From the NCBI GenBank assembly GCA_900319695.1, contig ONPN01000037.1, positions 1 to 33,689 of the forward strand: DNA of 33,689 nucleotides, written 5' to 3'. Positions 8,530 to 17,758 of this stretch are shown one piece after another (the stretch's first letter is position 1; every line of letters begins with the position of its first letter). A program made the translations under genes and the position numbers. A model generated the notes under the pieces. The model saw nothing but the letters and a program-made list of their open reading frames with translations, searched no databases and was not told the origin of the DNA. This stretch comes from an uncultured Eubacteriales bacterium. Its GTDB lineage: Bacteria > Bacillota > Clostridia > Oscillospirales > Oscillospiraceae.

Positions 8530-9531
8530 ATGATCGTTGTATTGAAGCACGGTGTTTCCGAGGAAAAGATGGCCCAGCTCATCGCCTGGCTCAAGGCCCT
8601 GGGCCTGCGCATCCATATCTCCAACGGCGAATTTCAGACCGTTCTCGGCCTCGTGGGGGACACCTCCACGGTGGACATGGACCTTGTGGAGAGCCTTGAC
8701 ATCGTCGAGAGCGTCAAGCGCGTCACGGAGCCCTTCAAGATGAGCAGCCGCAAGTTCCACCCCGAGTCCTCGGTGATCTCGGTGGGCGACGTCAGGATCG
8801 GCGCGGGTAACTTCGTGATGATCGCGGGCCCCTGCTCGGTGGAGTCGGAGGAGCAGATCGTCACCGTGGCGAAGGCCGTCAAGGCGGCGGGCGCGACACT
8901 CCTGCGCGGCGGCGCGTTCAAGCCCCGCACCTCTCCCTACGATTTCCCCGGCCTCAAGGCCCAGGGTCTGGAGCTTTTGAAGGTCGCCCGGCAGGAGACC
9001 GGTCTGCCCTTCGTCACCGAGCTTATGAACATCAACGATCTGCCCCTCTTTGAGGACGTGGACGTCATCCAGATCGGCGCGCGCAACATGCAGAACTTTG
9101 ACCTCCTGCGCGAGCTGGGCCACACGGACAAGCCCATCCTCTTAAAGCGCGGCCTTGCCAACACGCTCAAGGAGCTTCTGATGAGCGCGGAGTACATCAT
9201 GGCCTCCGGCAATGAGCAGGTCATGCTCTGTGAGCGCGGCATCCGCACCTTCTCCGACTACACCCGCAACACCCTGGACCTCTCCGCCGTGCCCATGCTG
9301 CATGAGCTTTCGCATCTGCCCGTGATCGTGGACCCGAGCCACGCCACCGGCATTGCCCGCCTCGTGCCGCCCATGGCCCTGGCCGCCACCGCCGGCGGGG
9401 CGGACGGCCTCATCATCGAGGTACACAACGACCCCATCCACGCCCTGTGCGACGGGGCGCAGAGCCTCCGGCCCGAGGAGTTTTCCGACCTTGCCGACAA
9501 GGTCCGCGCCATCCGGGGGGTGGTCGGATGA
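8530..9531 (+). CDS. aroF: 3-deoxy-7-phosphoheptulonate (DAHP) synthase
   Basis: A 333-residue enzyme joining phosphoenolpyruvate and erythrose-4-phosphate, the first step of the shikimate pathway. Residues 1-70 form a ferredoxin-like regulatory domain. The barrel follows, with [39 protein letters not shown] and VDPSHATG. This fused-domain arrangement is that of the AroAI-beta/Thermotoga-type enzymes, in which the N-terminal domain mediates feedback inhibition by Tyr or Phe. ATG 8530 follows AGGAGGAAATAGAT; an upstream in-frame start at 8419 would add an unrelated low-quality N-terminus encoded by the repeat element. It is first in the operon behind the Phe/Tyr attenuator, and its stop overlaps the next start (ATGA). 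Confidence 0.95.
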   Translation: MIVVLKHGVSEEKMAQLIAWLKALGLRIHISNGEFQTVLGLVGDTSTVDMDLVESLDIVESVKRVTEPFKMSSRKFHPESSVISVGDVRIGAGNFVMIAGPCSVESEEQIVTVAKAVKAAGATLLRGGAFKPRTSPYDFPGLKAQGLELLKVARQETGLPFVTELMNINDLPLFEDVDVIQIGARNMQNFDLLRELGHTDKPILLKRGLANTLKELLMSAEYIMASGNEQVMLCERGIRTFSDYTRNTLDLSAVPMLHELSHLPVIVDPSHATGIARLVPPMALAATAGGADGLIIEVHNDPIHALCDGAQSLRPEEFSDLADKVRAIRGVVG

Positions 9532-10361
9532 GCACCGTCGGCGTCTTCGGCCTCGGCCTCATCGGCGGAAGCTTCGTCAAAGCCTACCACGCGGCGGGCT
9601 GGACGGTGCTCGCCCACAACCGCTCCCGGTCCGTCCTGGATTTCGCCAAACTCAGCGGCGACGTGGACGGAGAGCTCACCAAAGAGAATATCGGCGAGTG
9701 CGACCTTGTCCTGATCACCATCTACCCCGAGGCGGCTGTCAGCACCCTGCGGGAGTTTGCGCCCTATATCGGCGAAAAGCCGCTGGTCATGGACTGCTGC
9801 GGCACCAAGCGCGTCGTGTGTGAGGCGGCCTTCCCGATCGCCGAGGAATACGGCTTCACCTTCGTCGGCGGCCACCCCATGGCGGGCACCCAGTATTCCG
9901 GCTACAAGTACGCCAAGGCGACCCTGTACCACAACCAGCCCATGGTCATCGTCCCCCCGCGTTATGACGACATTTTCCTGCTCGGGCGGGTCAAGTCCCT
10001 TTTGAGCCCGGCGGGCTTCGGCCGCTACTCGGTCACCACCGCCGAGGCGCACGACGCCATGATCGCCTTCACCTCGCAGCTTGCGCACGTCGTGTCCAAC
10101 GCCTATGTCAAGAGCCCGACGGCCAAACAGCACCACGGCTTCTCCGCGGGCAGCTACAAGGATCTCACCCGCGTGGCCTGGCTCAACGCCCCCATGTGGG
10201 CCGAGCTCTTTCTGGAGAACAAAGACTACCTCATCGGCGAGGTGGACTGCATCATCGACAGCCTCACGGCCTACCGCGACGCCATGAGAGACAACGACCG
10301 TGAAAAGCTCACCACCCTCCTGGAGGAGGGCAAGCGCCTCAAGGAGGAGATCGACGGATGA
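9528..10361 (+). CDS. tyrA: Prephenate dehydrogenase
   Basis: A 277-residue NAD(P)-dependent enzyme that oxidatively decarboxylates prephenate to 4-hydroxyphenylpyruvate on the tyrosine branch. It begins with a Rossmann dinucleotide fold ([12 protein letters not shown]) and contains the family motif [14 protein letters not shown] with its histidine. A helical dimerisation domain carries [11 protein letters not shown]. No chorismate mutase or ACT domain is fused, so it relies on the mutase in PheA of the same operon. The start is ATG 9528, overlapping the aroF stop by 4 bp; a start further upstream would run deep into aroF. Its own stop overlaps aroB in the same way. Arogenate rather than prephenate as substrate cannot be excluded from sequence. 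Confidence 0.93.
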   Translation: MSTVGVFGLGLIGGSFVKAYHAAGWTVLAHNRSRSVLDFAKLSGDVDGELTKENIGECDLVLITIYPEAAVSTLREFAPYIGEKPLVMDCCGTKRVVCEAAFPIAEEYGFTFVGGHPMAGTQYSGYKYAKATLYHNQPMVIVPPRYDDIFLLGRVKSLLSPAGFGRYSVTTAEAHDAMIAFTSQLAHVVSNAYVKSPTAKQHHGFSAGSYKDLTRVAWLNAPMWAELFLENKDYLIGEVDCIIDSLTAYRDAMRDNDREKLTTLLEEGKRLKEEIDG

Positions 10362-11413
10362 CACGCCTTGTCCATGTGAGCGCCCCCTCGGGCAGCTATG
10401 AGGTGAAGATCGGCTCCGGGCTTCTGCCGGCGATCGGTCAGGAAGTGCGCGCCGTGACAAAGGCGCAGCGCTGCGCCGTCGTCTCCGGCACGAACGTCTA
10501 TCCCCTCTACGGGGACGCGGTGCACAGCAGCCTTGAGTGCGCGGGCTTCGAGACGGTCTCCCTCGTCTTCCCGGCGGGGGAGCAGACCAAGTGCCTCGAA
10601 CGCTACGGGGAGCTGCTGAATTTTCTGACCTACAACCGCTTCACAAGAAGCGACTGCGTCGTCGCCCTGGGCGGCGGCGTGACCGGCGACCTCGCGGGCT
10701 TCGCGGCGGCGACCTATCAGCGCGGCGTGCCCTATGTCCAGGTGCCGACGACTTTACTCGCCGCGGTGGACTCCTCGGTCGGCGGCAAGACCGCCATCGA
10801 CCTGCCCGCCGGAAAAAACCAGGTCGGGGCCTTCTACCAGCCCTCGCTGGTCCTCTGCGATACCGACACCCTCCAAACCCTGCCGGAGCGCGAGCTTCGC
10901 GCCGGGTATGCGGAGGTCATCAAATACGCCGTCCTCGGCGACCCGGCCCTCTTCGAAGCGCTCAAAAACCGGAGCGTCGACCTGCCCGCCGTGATCGAGA
11001 CCTGCGTCAGACGCAAGGCGGAGATCGTCGCGGAGGACGAGCGCGACACCGGCAAGCGCCGCCTGCTGAACCTCGGCCACAGCTTCGGCCACGCGGTCGA
11101 GAGCCGCAGCGCCTATGCGCTTCTGCACGGCGAGGCCGTCGCCGTCGGCACGGCGATGATCTGCCGGGCCGCCCAGAGCAGGGGACTGCTCTCCGAGGCT
11201 GACCGGGACGCCGTGATCGCCCTCCTGCGCGACTACGGCCTGCCCACCGAAACCACATACAGCGCGGACGAGCTTTTGGACACCCTTCGCCTGGACAAGA
11301 AAATCTCCGGCGGGAAGCTCCACCTCGTCGTCCCGCGGGAGATCGGCCGCTGCGACATCCTCCCTGTCCCGGAGGAGGAGCTGCGCGCCTGGCTGGAGGC
11401 GGGGCTGAGATGA
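10358..11413 (+). CDS. aroB: 3-dehydroquinate synthase
   Basis: A 351-residue NAD- and metal-dependent enzyme that cyclises DAHP to 3-dehydroquinate, step two of the shikimate pathway. Family motifs are present in order: [38 protein letters not shown], the metal-site stretch [24 protein letters not shown] and [10 protein letters not shown]. Length matches the family. The start overlaps the tyrA stop (ATGA), and the end overlaps aroA likewise, so translation is probably coupled along this part of the operon. No frame break or missing key residue is visible. Confidence 0.96.
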   Translation: MTRLVHVSAPSGSYEVKIGSGLLPAIGQEVRAVTKAQRCAVVSGTNVYPLYGDAVHSSLECAGFETVSLVFPAGEQTKCLERYGELLNFLTYNRFTRSDCVVALGGGVTGDLAGFAAATYQRGVPYVQVPTTLLAAVDSSVGGKTAIDLPAGKNQVGAFYQPSLVLCDTDTLQTLPERELRAGYAEVIKYAVLGDPALFEALKNRSVDLPAVIETCVRRKAEIVAEDERDTGKRRLLNLGHSFGHAVESRSAYALLHGEAVAVGTAMICRAAQSRGLLSEADRDAVIALLRDYGLPTETTYSADELLDTLRLDKKISGGKLHLVVPREIGRCDILPVPEEELRAWLEAGLR

Positions 11414-12672
11414 AGAAGGAGCGCCGTATTTTTGTCGGGCTGACGCCGGGGACTTACGCTGGCGAAGTCTGTATTCCCTCCTCCAAATCCGTCGCCCACC
11501 GCCTGCTGATCTGCGCCGCGCTGGGGACGGAGAAAACAACGCTTCTGATCGACGGCTTTTCCAAAGACATCCTCGCCACGGCGAAGTGCCTGCGGGCGCT
11601 CGGCGCCGGGATCGAGGCGAAGGGACGCCGCATCCGCGTCACGCCCATTCAAAAGCCTGTCGGCGGCGGCCTGCTCCCCTGCGGGGAGAGCGGTTCGACC
11701 CTGCGCTTTCTGCTCCCCGTGGCCGGGGCGCTGGGCGTCTCGGGCTATTTCAAAATGGAGGGCCGCCTGCCCGAACGGCCCATGCAGGTCTATGAAGACG
11801 TCCTGCGCGCCCACGGGATGGAGATTTCCCGGGACGGGAGCTTTCTCCGTTTCGGCGGACAGCTCCGCAGCGGGGACTACAGCCTCCCGGGGGACGTGTC
11901 CAGCCAGTATTTCTCCGGCCTGCTGATGGCCCTGCCGCGGCTTTCTGGCGGCAGCGCGGTCACGGCGGAGGGGACGCTAGAATCCGCGGGCTACATCCGC
12001 CTGACGGAGGACGCGCTCGCCCTCTCCGGCGTCAAGATCGAGCGGGAGGGACAGACCTGGCGCATCCCCGGTTCCCAGCACTTTGCGCTTCCCGGCGTCC
12101 TGCGCGTGGAAGGGGACTGGTCAAACGCCGCCTTCTTCCTGTGCATGGGCGCGCTGAGTGAAAAAGGCGTCACCGTGCGCGGGCTGAAGCATGAATCCTC
12201 TCAGGGAGACAAAGCGATTCTGGACATCCTCAGACAGTTCGGCGCTTCGGTCGAAGCCTCCGACGGCGCGGTGACGGTGCGTCGCGCGGAGCTGAGTCCC
12301 GTCACCATTGACGCCGCGCCTATTCCCGATCTGGTTCCGGTTCTGTCGGTTCTGGCCTGCGGGGCAACGGGGGATACAAGGATCATCAACGCGGCGCGGC
12401 TTCGCATGAAGGAATCCGACCGCCTGCAAACGACGGCAAGGCTGATAAGCGACCTCGGCGGGGCGGTGGACGAGCTGCCCGACGGCCTCGTCATCCACGG
12501 GACAGGCGGACTTCGCGGCGGTGAGGTCGATTCCTGCGGCGACCACCGCATCGCCATGAGCGCCGCCGTCGCGACCGGATTGTGCCGTGAGAGCGTCACG
12601 ATCGGCGGCGCGGACTGTGTACAAAAATCCTACCCCGCCTTCTGGGAGGACTTCTGGAGGTGCGCGAGATGA
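11410..12672 (+). CDS. aroA: 3-phosphoshikimate 1-carboxyvinyltransferase (EPSP synthase)
   Basis: A 420-residue enzyme that transfers enolpyruvyl from PEP to shikimate-3-phosphate, the sixth step. The two-domain inverse-barrel family is shown by PSSKSVAHRLLICAAL near the N-terminus, GESGSTLRFLLPVAG, EGDWSNAAFFL, KESDRLQTTARLI and DHRIAMSAAVATGL. The PEP-loop reads GESGSTLR rather than the GNAGTAMR of class I enzymes, so glyphosate sensitivity should not be assumed from homology. The start overlaps aroB (ATGA) and the stop overlaps aroC. Base composition is slightly less GC-biased than in neighbouring aro genes, but there is no sign of disruption. Confidence 0.95.
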   Translation: MKKERRIFVGLTPGTYAGEVCIPSSKSVAHRLLICAALGTEKTTLLIDGFSKDILATAKCLRALGAGIEAKGRRIRVTPIQKPVGGGLLPCGESGSTLRFLLPVAGALGVSGYFKMEGRLPERPMQVYEDVLRAHGMEISRDGSFLRFGGQLRSGDYSLPGDVSSQYFSGLLMALPRLSGGSAVTAEGTLESAGYIRLTEDALALSGVKIEREGQTWRIPGSQHFALPGVLRVEGDWSNAAFFLCMGALSEKGVTVRGLKHESSQGDKAILDILRQFGASVEASDGAVTVRRAELSPVTIDAAPIPDLVPVLSVLACGATGDTRIINAARLRMKESDRLQTTARLISDLGGAVDELPDGLVIHGTGGLRGGEVDSCGDHRIAMSAAVATGLCRESVTIGGADCVQKSYPAFWEDFWRCAR

Positions 12673-13739
12673 GCAGTACCTTTATCGGCCAAAAACTGCG
12701 CCTGAGCATCTTCGGACAGAGCCATTCGGCGGCCATCGGCATGACCCTCGACGGCCTGCCCGCGGGTATCGAAATTGACCCGGACGAATTACAGCACTTC
12801 CTAAACCGCCGCGCCCCCGGCCAGAACGACTGGTCCACCCCCCGAAAAGAAGAGGACAGACCGGACTTTCTCTGCGGATTAAAGGACGGCTTCACCTGCG
12901 GCGCGCCCCTGACAGCGGTCATCCATAACAACAACACCAGACCCAAGGACTATTCCCAGCTCAAAATCACGCCGCGCCCCGGCCACGCCGACTACACGGC
13001 GGAGGTCAAATATCGGGGCTTTCAGGACTACAGCGGCGGCGGGCACTTCTCCGGCCGCCTGACCGCGCCGCTGTGCATCGCGGGCGGCATCGTCAGGCAG
13101 GAGCTGAGACGGCACAACATCACCGTCGACGCCCGCATCGCCGCCATCGCCGGGATACGGGACGAGAGCGCCTTTGAGGCCTCCGTCGCGGACAAGGCCT
13201 TTCCCGTCGTCGATGATGAGATCGGTGAGCAGATGCGCGCCGCCATCCAAAACGCCCGCGAGGACGGAGACTCCGTCGGCGGCGTGATCGAATGCGTCGT
13301 GCGCGGCCTGCCCGTCGGGGTCGGGGAGCCGATGTTCGACGGGGTCGAAAACCAGATCGCCCGCCTCATCTTCGCCGTGCCCGCCGTCAAGGGCATCGAG
13401 TTCGGCGCGGGCTTTGAGGCGGCTGAACTGCGCGGCAGCGAAAACAACGACCCCTTCCTTGTTAAAGACGGCCGTATCGAGACCGCCGCCAACCACGCGG
13501 GCGGCATCCTCGGCGGCATCACAAACGGCATGCCCGTCGTCTTCCGCGCCGCCGTCAAGCCCACGCCCTCCATCTCGAGGGCGCAGCAGAGCGTCAATCT
13601 CACCACTATGGAGCCGCAGGAGCTCCGCGTCACCGGCAGACACGATCCCTGCATCGTCCCGCGCGCGGTCCCCGTGATCGAGGCCGCCGCGGCCCTGGCT
13701 GTATACGACCTGATACTGGGGGAATCAATATGGAATTAA
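12669..13739 (+). CDS. aroC: Chorismate synthase
   Basis: A 356-residue enzyme that removes phosphate from EPSP to give chorismate, using reduced FMN. Recognisable are FGQSHSAAIGMTLDGLPAG, RRAPGQNDWSTPRKEEDRP, ITPRPGHADYTAEVKY, YSGGGHFSGRLTAP and the C-terminal TGRHDPCIVPRAVPV. The start is put at ATG 12669, which overlaps the aroA stop and has GGAGG 8 nt upstream; a GTG at 12660 in the same frame is the alternative. Its 3' end overlaps pheA by 10 bp. Chorismate made here feeds PheA and TyrA. No trp genes are in the window. Confidence 0.96.
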   Translation: MSSTFIGQKLRLSIFGQSHSAAIGMTLDGLPAGIEIDPDELQHFLNRRAPGQNDWSTPRKEEDRPDFLCGLKDGFTCGAPLTAVIHNNNTRPKDYSQLKITPRPGHADYTAEVKYRGFQDYSGGGHFSGRLTAPLCIAGGIVRQELRRHNITVDARIAAIAGIRDESAFEASVADKAFPVVDDEIGEQMRAAIQNAREDGDSVGGVIECVVRGLPVGVGEPMFDGVENQIARLIFAVPAVKGIEFGAGFEAAELRGSENNDPFLVKDGRIETAANHAGGILGGITNGMPVVFRAAVKPTPSISRAQQSVNLTTMEPQELRVTGRHDPCIVPRAVPVIEAAAALAVYDLILGESIWN

Positions 13740-14872
13740 AAGACTACCGCGCGCGCCTCGACGGCATCGACAGCGAGCTTCTGCGCCTCTTCTCGGAGCG
13801 CATGGACATCGCCGGCGACATCGCCCTCTGGAAGCGTGACAACCACATGCCCGTTCTGGATCTGAGAAGGGAGAAGGAAAAGCTCAAGACCCTGGAGGAG
13901 CAGAGCCCCGAGGCGCTGCGAGAGTACACGGTCTCGCTCTTTTCCACCATCATGGAGCTCTCGCGCAGCCGTCAGAACCGCGTCCTGCATCCCAGCAGCC
14001 CCGAGACCGAGGCCATCGAGAAGGCCCTGAAGGAGACGCCGCAGCTCTTTCCCGAGTCGGCCATCGTCGCCTGCCAGGGCGTCGAGGGGGCCTACTCCGA
14101 CATCGCCTGCGAAAAGCTCTTTCAAAGGCCCAACACCTTCTACTTCTCCACCTTCGACGCGGTCTTTGCCGCCATCGACAAGGGCCTCTGCCGCTACGGC
14201 GTCATCCCCGTGGAGAACAGCACCGCCGGCACGGTCAACGCGGTCTATGACCTCATGCGCAAACACGACTTTCGCATCGTGCGCTCGGTGCGCGTGAAGG
14301 TGGACCACAACCTTCTGGTGCGCCCCGGCGCAAAGCTCGAGGATATACGGGAGATCTACTCCCACCCCCAGGCCATCGCCCAGTGCGCGGCGTTTTTACA
14401 GACCCTGCCGAACGTCAAGGTCATCCCCTGCGAGAACACCGCCGTGGCCGCCAAGAAGGCGTCGGAATCCGGCGACAGCGGCGTCGCGGCCCTCTCGTCC
14501 CGCCAGTGCAGCAGACTCTACGGCCTTGACATCCTCAGAAGCGACGTGCAGGACTCCGGCAACAACTACACCCGCTTCATCTGCATCTCCAAGAAGCTGG
14601 AGATCTACCCCGGCGCGAACCGGACGAGCCTGATGATGGTGCTCCCGCATGAGCCGGGCTCCCTCTACCGCCTGCTCTCGCGCTTCAACGCCCTGGGCAT
14701 CAACCTCACGAAGCTGGAAAGCCGCCCCATGCCCGAGCGCAGCTTTGAGTTCATGTTCTACTTCGACTTCGACACCTCGGTCTACTCCCCGCGCTTCATC
14801 CAACTCATGGGCGAGCTGAAGGAGCTCACGGACGAGTATGAGTATCTCGGCAGCTACAGCGAGGTGATCTGA
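13730..14872 (+). CDS. pheA: Bifunctional chorismate mutase / prephenate dehydratase
   Basis: A 380-residue P-protein. Residues 1-90 are an AroQ-class chorismate mutase (YRARLDGIDSELLRLFSERM, with the downstream RREKEK stretch). About 110-285 are prephenate dehydratase (GVEGAYSDIACEKLF, GVIPVENSTAGTVNAVYDLM, SHPQAIAQCAAFL, NNYTRFICI). From about 298 there is a C-terminal ACT domain (MMVLPHEPGSLYRLLSRF, KLESRPMPERSFEFMFYFDF), which in this family binds phenylalanine for feedback inhibition. The enzyme turns chorismate into phenylpyruvate, and its mutase also supplies prephenate to TyrA. The start overlaps aroC by 10 bp; one base separates its stop from the next start. Confidence 0.95.
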   Translation: MELKDYRARLDGIDSELLRLFSERMDIAGDIALWKRDNHMPVLDLRREKEKLKTLEEQSPEALREYTVSLFSTIMELSRSRQNRVLHPSSPETEAIEKALKETPQLFPESAIVACQGVEGAYSDIACEKLFQRPNTFYFSTFDAVFAAIDKGLCRYGVIPVENSTAGTVNAVYDLMRKHDFRIVRSVRVKVDHNLLVRPGAKLEDIREIYSHPQAIAQCAAFLQTLPNVKVIPCENTAVAAKKASESGDSGVAALSSRQCSRLYGLDILRSDVQDSGNNYTRFICISKKLEIYPGANRTSLMMVLPHEPGSLYRLLSRFNALGINLTKLESRPMPERSFEFMFYFDFDTSVYSPRFIQLMGELKELTDEYEYLGSYSEVI

Positions 14873-14873
14873 C

Positions 14874-16094
14874 ATGAAATGCGGACTTTTGGGCGAAAAG
14901 CTGGGCCACAGCTACTCCCCGCAGATCCACTCGGAGCTGGCCGATTATGAATACAAACTCTATGAGAAAGCCCCCGACGAGGTGGAGGACTTCGTCCGAA
15001 ACGGCGACTGGCATGGTCTCAATGTGACCATCCCCTACAAGAAGACCGTCATCCCGTTTTGTGACGAGCTGTCGGACACCGCCCGCGCCATCGGCAGCGT
15101 CAACACCCTGCTCAGACGGCCCGACGGCACGATCTTCGGCGACAACACCGACGCCTTCGGCTTCGAGACATTGCTTGACAGCACAGTGAAGACCGACATC
15201 GCCGGGAAAAAGGCCCTCGTCCTCGGCACGGGCGGCGCGTCCGTGACCGTGTGCGCCGTACTGCGCGCGCGGGGAGCGGTGGTCGTGCCCATCTCCCGAA
15301 GCGGCGAGGATAACTATGATAACCTTGACCGCCACGAGGACGCGGCGATCGTCGTCAACGCCACCCCCGTCGGCATGTACCCGAAAAACGGCGTCAGCCC
15401 CGTCGAGCTTGACGTCTTCCCCAGACTCGAGGCCGTGCTGGATGTGGTCTACAACCCCGCCCGCACCGCGCTGCTGATGCAGGCGGAAGCGCGCGGCATC
15501 CCCTGCGCGGGGGGCCTTACCATGCTGGTGGCCCAGGCCAAACGCAGCGCGGAAATTTACCTCGGCCATACGCTTCCCGACAGCGAGCTAAAGCGCATCA
15601 CGGCGCTGCTCTCGCACGGCATGCAGAACATCGTCCTCGTCGGCATGCCCGGCTGCGGCAAATCCTCCGTCGGCAGACGCCTGGCCGAGCGCCTCGGCAG
15701 ACCGCTTCTGGAGGCGGACGCCGAGATCGAAAAGGCAGCCGGCCTCACCATCCCCGAAATCTTTGAGCGGGAAGGGGAGCAGGGCTTCCGCCGCCGCGAG
15801 TCGGCCGCTCTCCGGGAGCTCGGCAAGCGCTCCGGGACCGTCATCTCCACCGGCGGCGGCTGCGTGACCAGACCGGAGAACTACGCCCCCCTCCACCAGA
15901 ACGGGACCATCGTCTGGCTCCGGCGCGATCTGAACTGCCTTGCGCGGGAGGGGAGACCTCTTTCGCTCAACGCCGACCTCTCCGCCATGTACGCCGTGCG
16001 TAAGCCCCTCTATGAGCGCTTTGCCGACCTGACGGCCGACAACAGCGGCACCTTGGAAGAGACGGTGGACGCCATTCTGGAGGTGCTGAGATGA
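14874..16094 (+). CDS. aroE-aroK: Fused shikimate dehydrogenase / shikimate kinase
   Basis: A 406-residue bifunctional protein. Residues 1-248 are shikimate dehydrogenase: GEKLGHSYSPQIHSEL binds shikimate, LNVTIPYKKTVIP carries the catalytic lysine, GDNTDAFGFETLL the aspartate, and GTGGASVTV begins the NADP fold. From residue 250 (internal ATG at 15621) there is a complete shikimate kinase with Walker A GMPGCGKSS, the GFRRRES segment and ISTGGGC. These are consecutive reactions, 3-dehydroshikimate to shikimate to shikimate-3-phosphate. The frame is continuous with no stop between parts. Separate genes are the common bacterial arrangement. The stop overlaps aroQ by 4 bp. An internal translation start producing free kinase is possible but no strong ribosome binding site is evident. 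Confidence 0.93.
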   Translation: MKCGLLGEKLGHSYSPQIHSELADYEYKLYEKAPDEVEDFVRNGDWHGLNVTIPYKKTVIPFCDELSDTARAIGSVNTLLRRPDGTIFGDNTDAFGFETLLDSTVKTDIAGKKALVLGTGGASVTVCAVLRARGAVVVPISRSGEDNYDNLDRHEDAAIVVNATPVGMYPKNGVSPVELDVFPRLEAVLDVVYNPARTALLMQAEARGIPCAGGLTMLVAQAKRSAEIYLGHTLPDSELKRITALLSHGMQNIVLVGMPGCGKSSVGRRLAERLGRPLLEADAEIEKAAGLTIPEIFEREGEQGFRRRESAALRELGKRSGTVISTGGGCVTRPENYAPLHQNGTIVWLRRDLNCLAREGRPLSLNADLSAMYAVRKPLYERFADLTADNSGTLEETVDAILEVLR

Positions 16095-16528
16095 CCTTTC
16101 TGATCATCAATGGCCCGAACCTCAATCTGCTGGGCCTTCGCGAGCCGGACATCTATGGAAAACAGGACTTTCACGCCCTCGAGGACTTCATCCGCGCCGC
16201 CTGTGAGGAGGCGGGCGTCGGGTGCGAGCTCTTCCAGTCCAACCACGAGGGGGCCATTGTCGACGCCATCCAGGGCGCCTACGGGCGCATCGACGGCATC
16301 GTCATCAACCCCGCGGCCTATACCCACACCAGCGTCGCTATCCTGGACGCCCTCAAGGCGGTGGCCATCCCCGCCGTCGAGGTCCACATCTCCGACGTGT
16401 CCAAGCGCGAGAGCTTCCGTCAGGTCTCCTACGCGGGCCTTGCCTGCGTCAAAAGCTATATCGGCCTCGGCTTCGAGGGCTACCGCCGGGCCGTCCTGTA
16501 TCTCAAAGACTATCTGGAGGGGAGATAA
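16091..16528 (+). CDS. aroQ: Type II 3-dehydroquinate dehydratase
   Basis: A 145-residue type II dehydroquinase, which removes water from 3-dehydroquinate to form 3-dehydroshikimate. Motifs include the N-terminal NGPNLNLLGLREPDIYG with the catalytic tyrosine, FQSNHEGAIVDAIQ, INPAAYTHTSVAILDAL and EVHISDVSKRESFR with the active-site histidine. Length fits the dodecameric family (about 145-150 aa). It overlaps aroE-aroK by 4 bp (ATGA). With it, all seven shikimate steps are encoded in this one operon. Confidence 0.96.
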   Translation: MTFLIINGPNLNLLGLREPDIYGKQDFHALEDFIRAACEEAGVGCELFQSNHEGAIVDAIQGAYGRIDGIVINPAAYTHTSVAILDALKAVAIPAVEVHISDVSKRESFRQVSYAGLACVKSYIGLGFEGYRRAVLYLKDYLEGR

Positions 16529-16531
16529 ACC

Positions 16532-17695
16532 ATGAAACCGATGAACAACAAATGCGCGCTCTTCACCGACTCGGTCATCCGCCGCATGACGAGAATCGCC
16601 ATCGCCAACAACGCCATCAACCTGGCCCAGGGTTTCCCGGATTTTGACCCGCCCAAGGCGCTGACCGACAGACTCATCGAGGTCGCCAACCAGGGCCCGC
16701 ACCAGTACCCCATCACCATGGGCGCGCCGAACTTCCGCCGCGCCGTCGCCGCGAAGACCAAGCGCTTCATGGGCCGCGACATCGACCCCGAGACCGAGAT
16801 CGTCGTCACCATCGGCTCCACCGAGGCCATGGTCGACACTCTCTTTGCCCTGACCAACCCCGGGGACAAGGTCGCCATGTTCTCCCCGTACTTTGAAAAC
16901 TACTCCGCCCAGACCCTCTTTGCCGACTGCGAGCCGGTGTTCATCCCCCTGGTGCCGCCGACCTTCCGCTTCGACCCGAACGTGCTTGAGGACGTCTTCA
17001 AGCAGGGCATCAAGGCCATCATCATCTGCAACCCCTCCAACCCCAGCGGCCGCGTCTTCACCTATGACGAGCTCAAGCTCATCGCCGATCTCTGCATCAA
17101 GTACGATGTCTACGCCATCACCGACGAGGTGTACGAGCATATCATCTACGACGGCCATGTCCACACCTACATGGCCAATCTCCCCGGCATGTGGGAGCGC
17201 ACCGTCACCTGCAACTCCCTGTCCAAGACCTACTCCATCACCGGCTGGCGTCTCGGCTACGCCATCGCCCCGAAGCACATCATGGATAAGATCAAGCAGT
17301 TCCACGACTTCAACGCCGTCGGCGCGCCCTCTCCGCTGATGGAGGCCGCCGTCGTCGGCCTTGAAATGCCGGACAGCTATTACGAGGAGTTCACCGCCCA
17401 CTACGCCCACATGAAGAAGATCTTCACCGGGGGCCTCAAGGACATCGGCATCCCGTTTTCCGACCCCGAGGGCACCTATTTCCTCCTGGTGGACATCGCC
17501 CCCTATCTCAAGAAGGGCCAGACCGACGTGGCCTTCTGCGAGGAGATGGCCCGGAAGGTCGGCGTGGCCGTCGTGCCCGGCACCTCCTTCTTCAAGGAGA
17601 AGGTCAACAACATCGTCCGCATGCACTTTGCCAAGAAGGACGAGACCCTCTACGCCGCGCTCGAGCGCCTCGCGGACATCAAGAAAATGCTTTAA
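16532..17695 (+). CDS. PLP-dependent class I/II aminotransferase
   Basis: A 387-residue fold-type I aminotransferase. Motifs are NLAQGFPDFDPP near the N-terminus, the NPSNPSGRVF substrate/cofactor stretch, ITDEVYEHIIYDG with the PLP-ring aspartate, and SLSKTYSITGWRLGYA with the Schiff-base lysine. An arginine near the C-terminus (NIVRMHFA) would bind the substrate carboxylate. Being last in a Phe/Tyr operon, three bases after aroQ, it probably converts phenylpyruvate and 4-hydroxyphenylpyruvate to Phe and Tyr. Specificity is inferred from context only; aspartate, kynurenine or methionine-type aminotransferases share this fold. The start ATG follows GGAGGGGAGATAAACC. Confidence 0.88.
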   Translation: MKPMNNKCALFTDSVIRRMTRIAIANNAINLAQGFPDFDPPKALTDRLIEVANQGPHQYPITMGAPNFRRAVAAKTKRFMGRDIDPETEIVVTIGSTEAMVDTLFALTNPGDKVAMFSPYFENYSAQTLFADCEPVFIPLVPPTFRFDPNVLEDVFKQGIKAIIICNPSNPSGRVFTYDELKLIADLCIKYDVYAITDEVYEHIIYDGHVHTYMANLPGMWERTVTCNSLSKTYSITGWRLGYAIAPKHIMDKIKQFHDFNAVGAPSPLMEAAVVGLEMPDSYYEEFTAHYAHMKKIFTGGLKDIGIPFSDPEGTYFLLVDIAPYLKKGQTDVAFCEEMARKVGVAVVPGTSFFKEKVNNIVRMHFAKKDETLYAALERLADIKKML

Positions 17696-17706
17696 AAACA
17701 ATTCGA

Positions 17707-17735
17707 GGGCGGGAGCTTCAGCTCCCGCCCTTGGC
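17707..17735. terminator. Bidirectional hairpin between the aro operon and the LysM gene
   Basis: A perfect 10-bp stem (17707-17716 with 17721-17730) with a 4-nt loop lies between convergent genes. The plus-strand tail is only weakly T-rich. On the minus strand a T5 run follows after a few bases. It is likely the shared end of both units. Confidence 0.65.
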
Positions 17736-17758
17736 GTTATATGCTGTTTTATGCGACA

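Noticed and set aside
16010-17701. Minus-strand frame (563 codons) opposite aroQ and the aminotransferase
   Set aside because: Antisense shadow; both plus-strand enzymes are full length with active-site residues.
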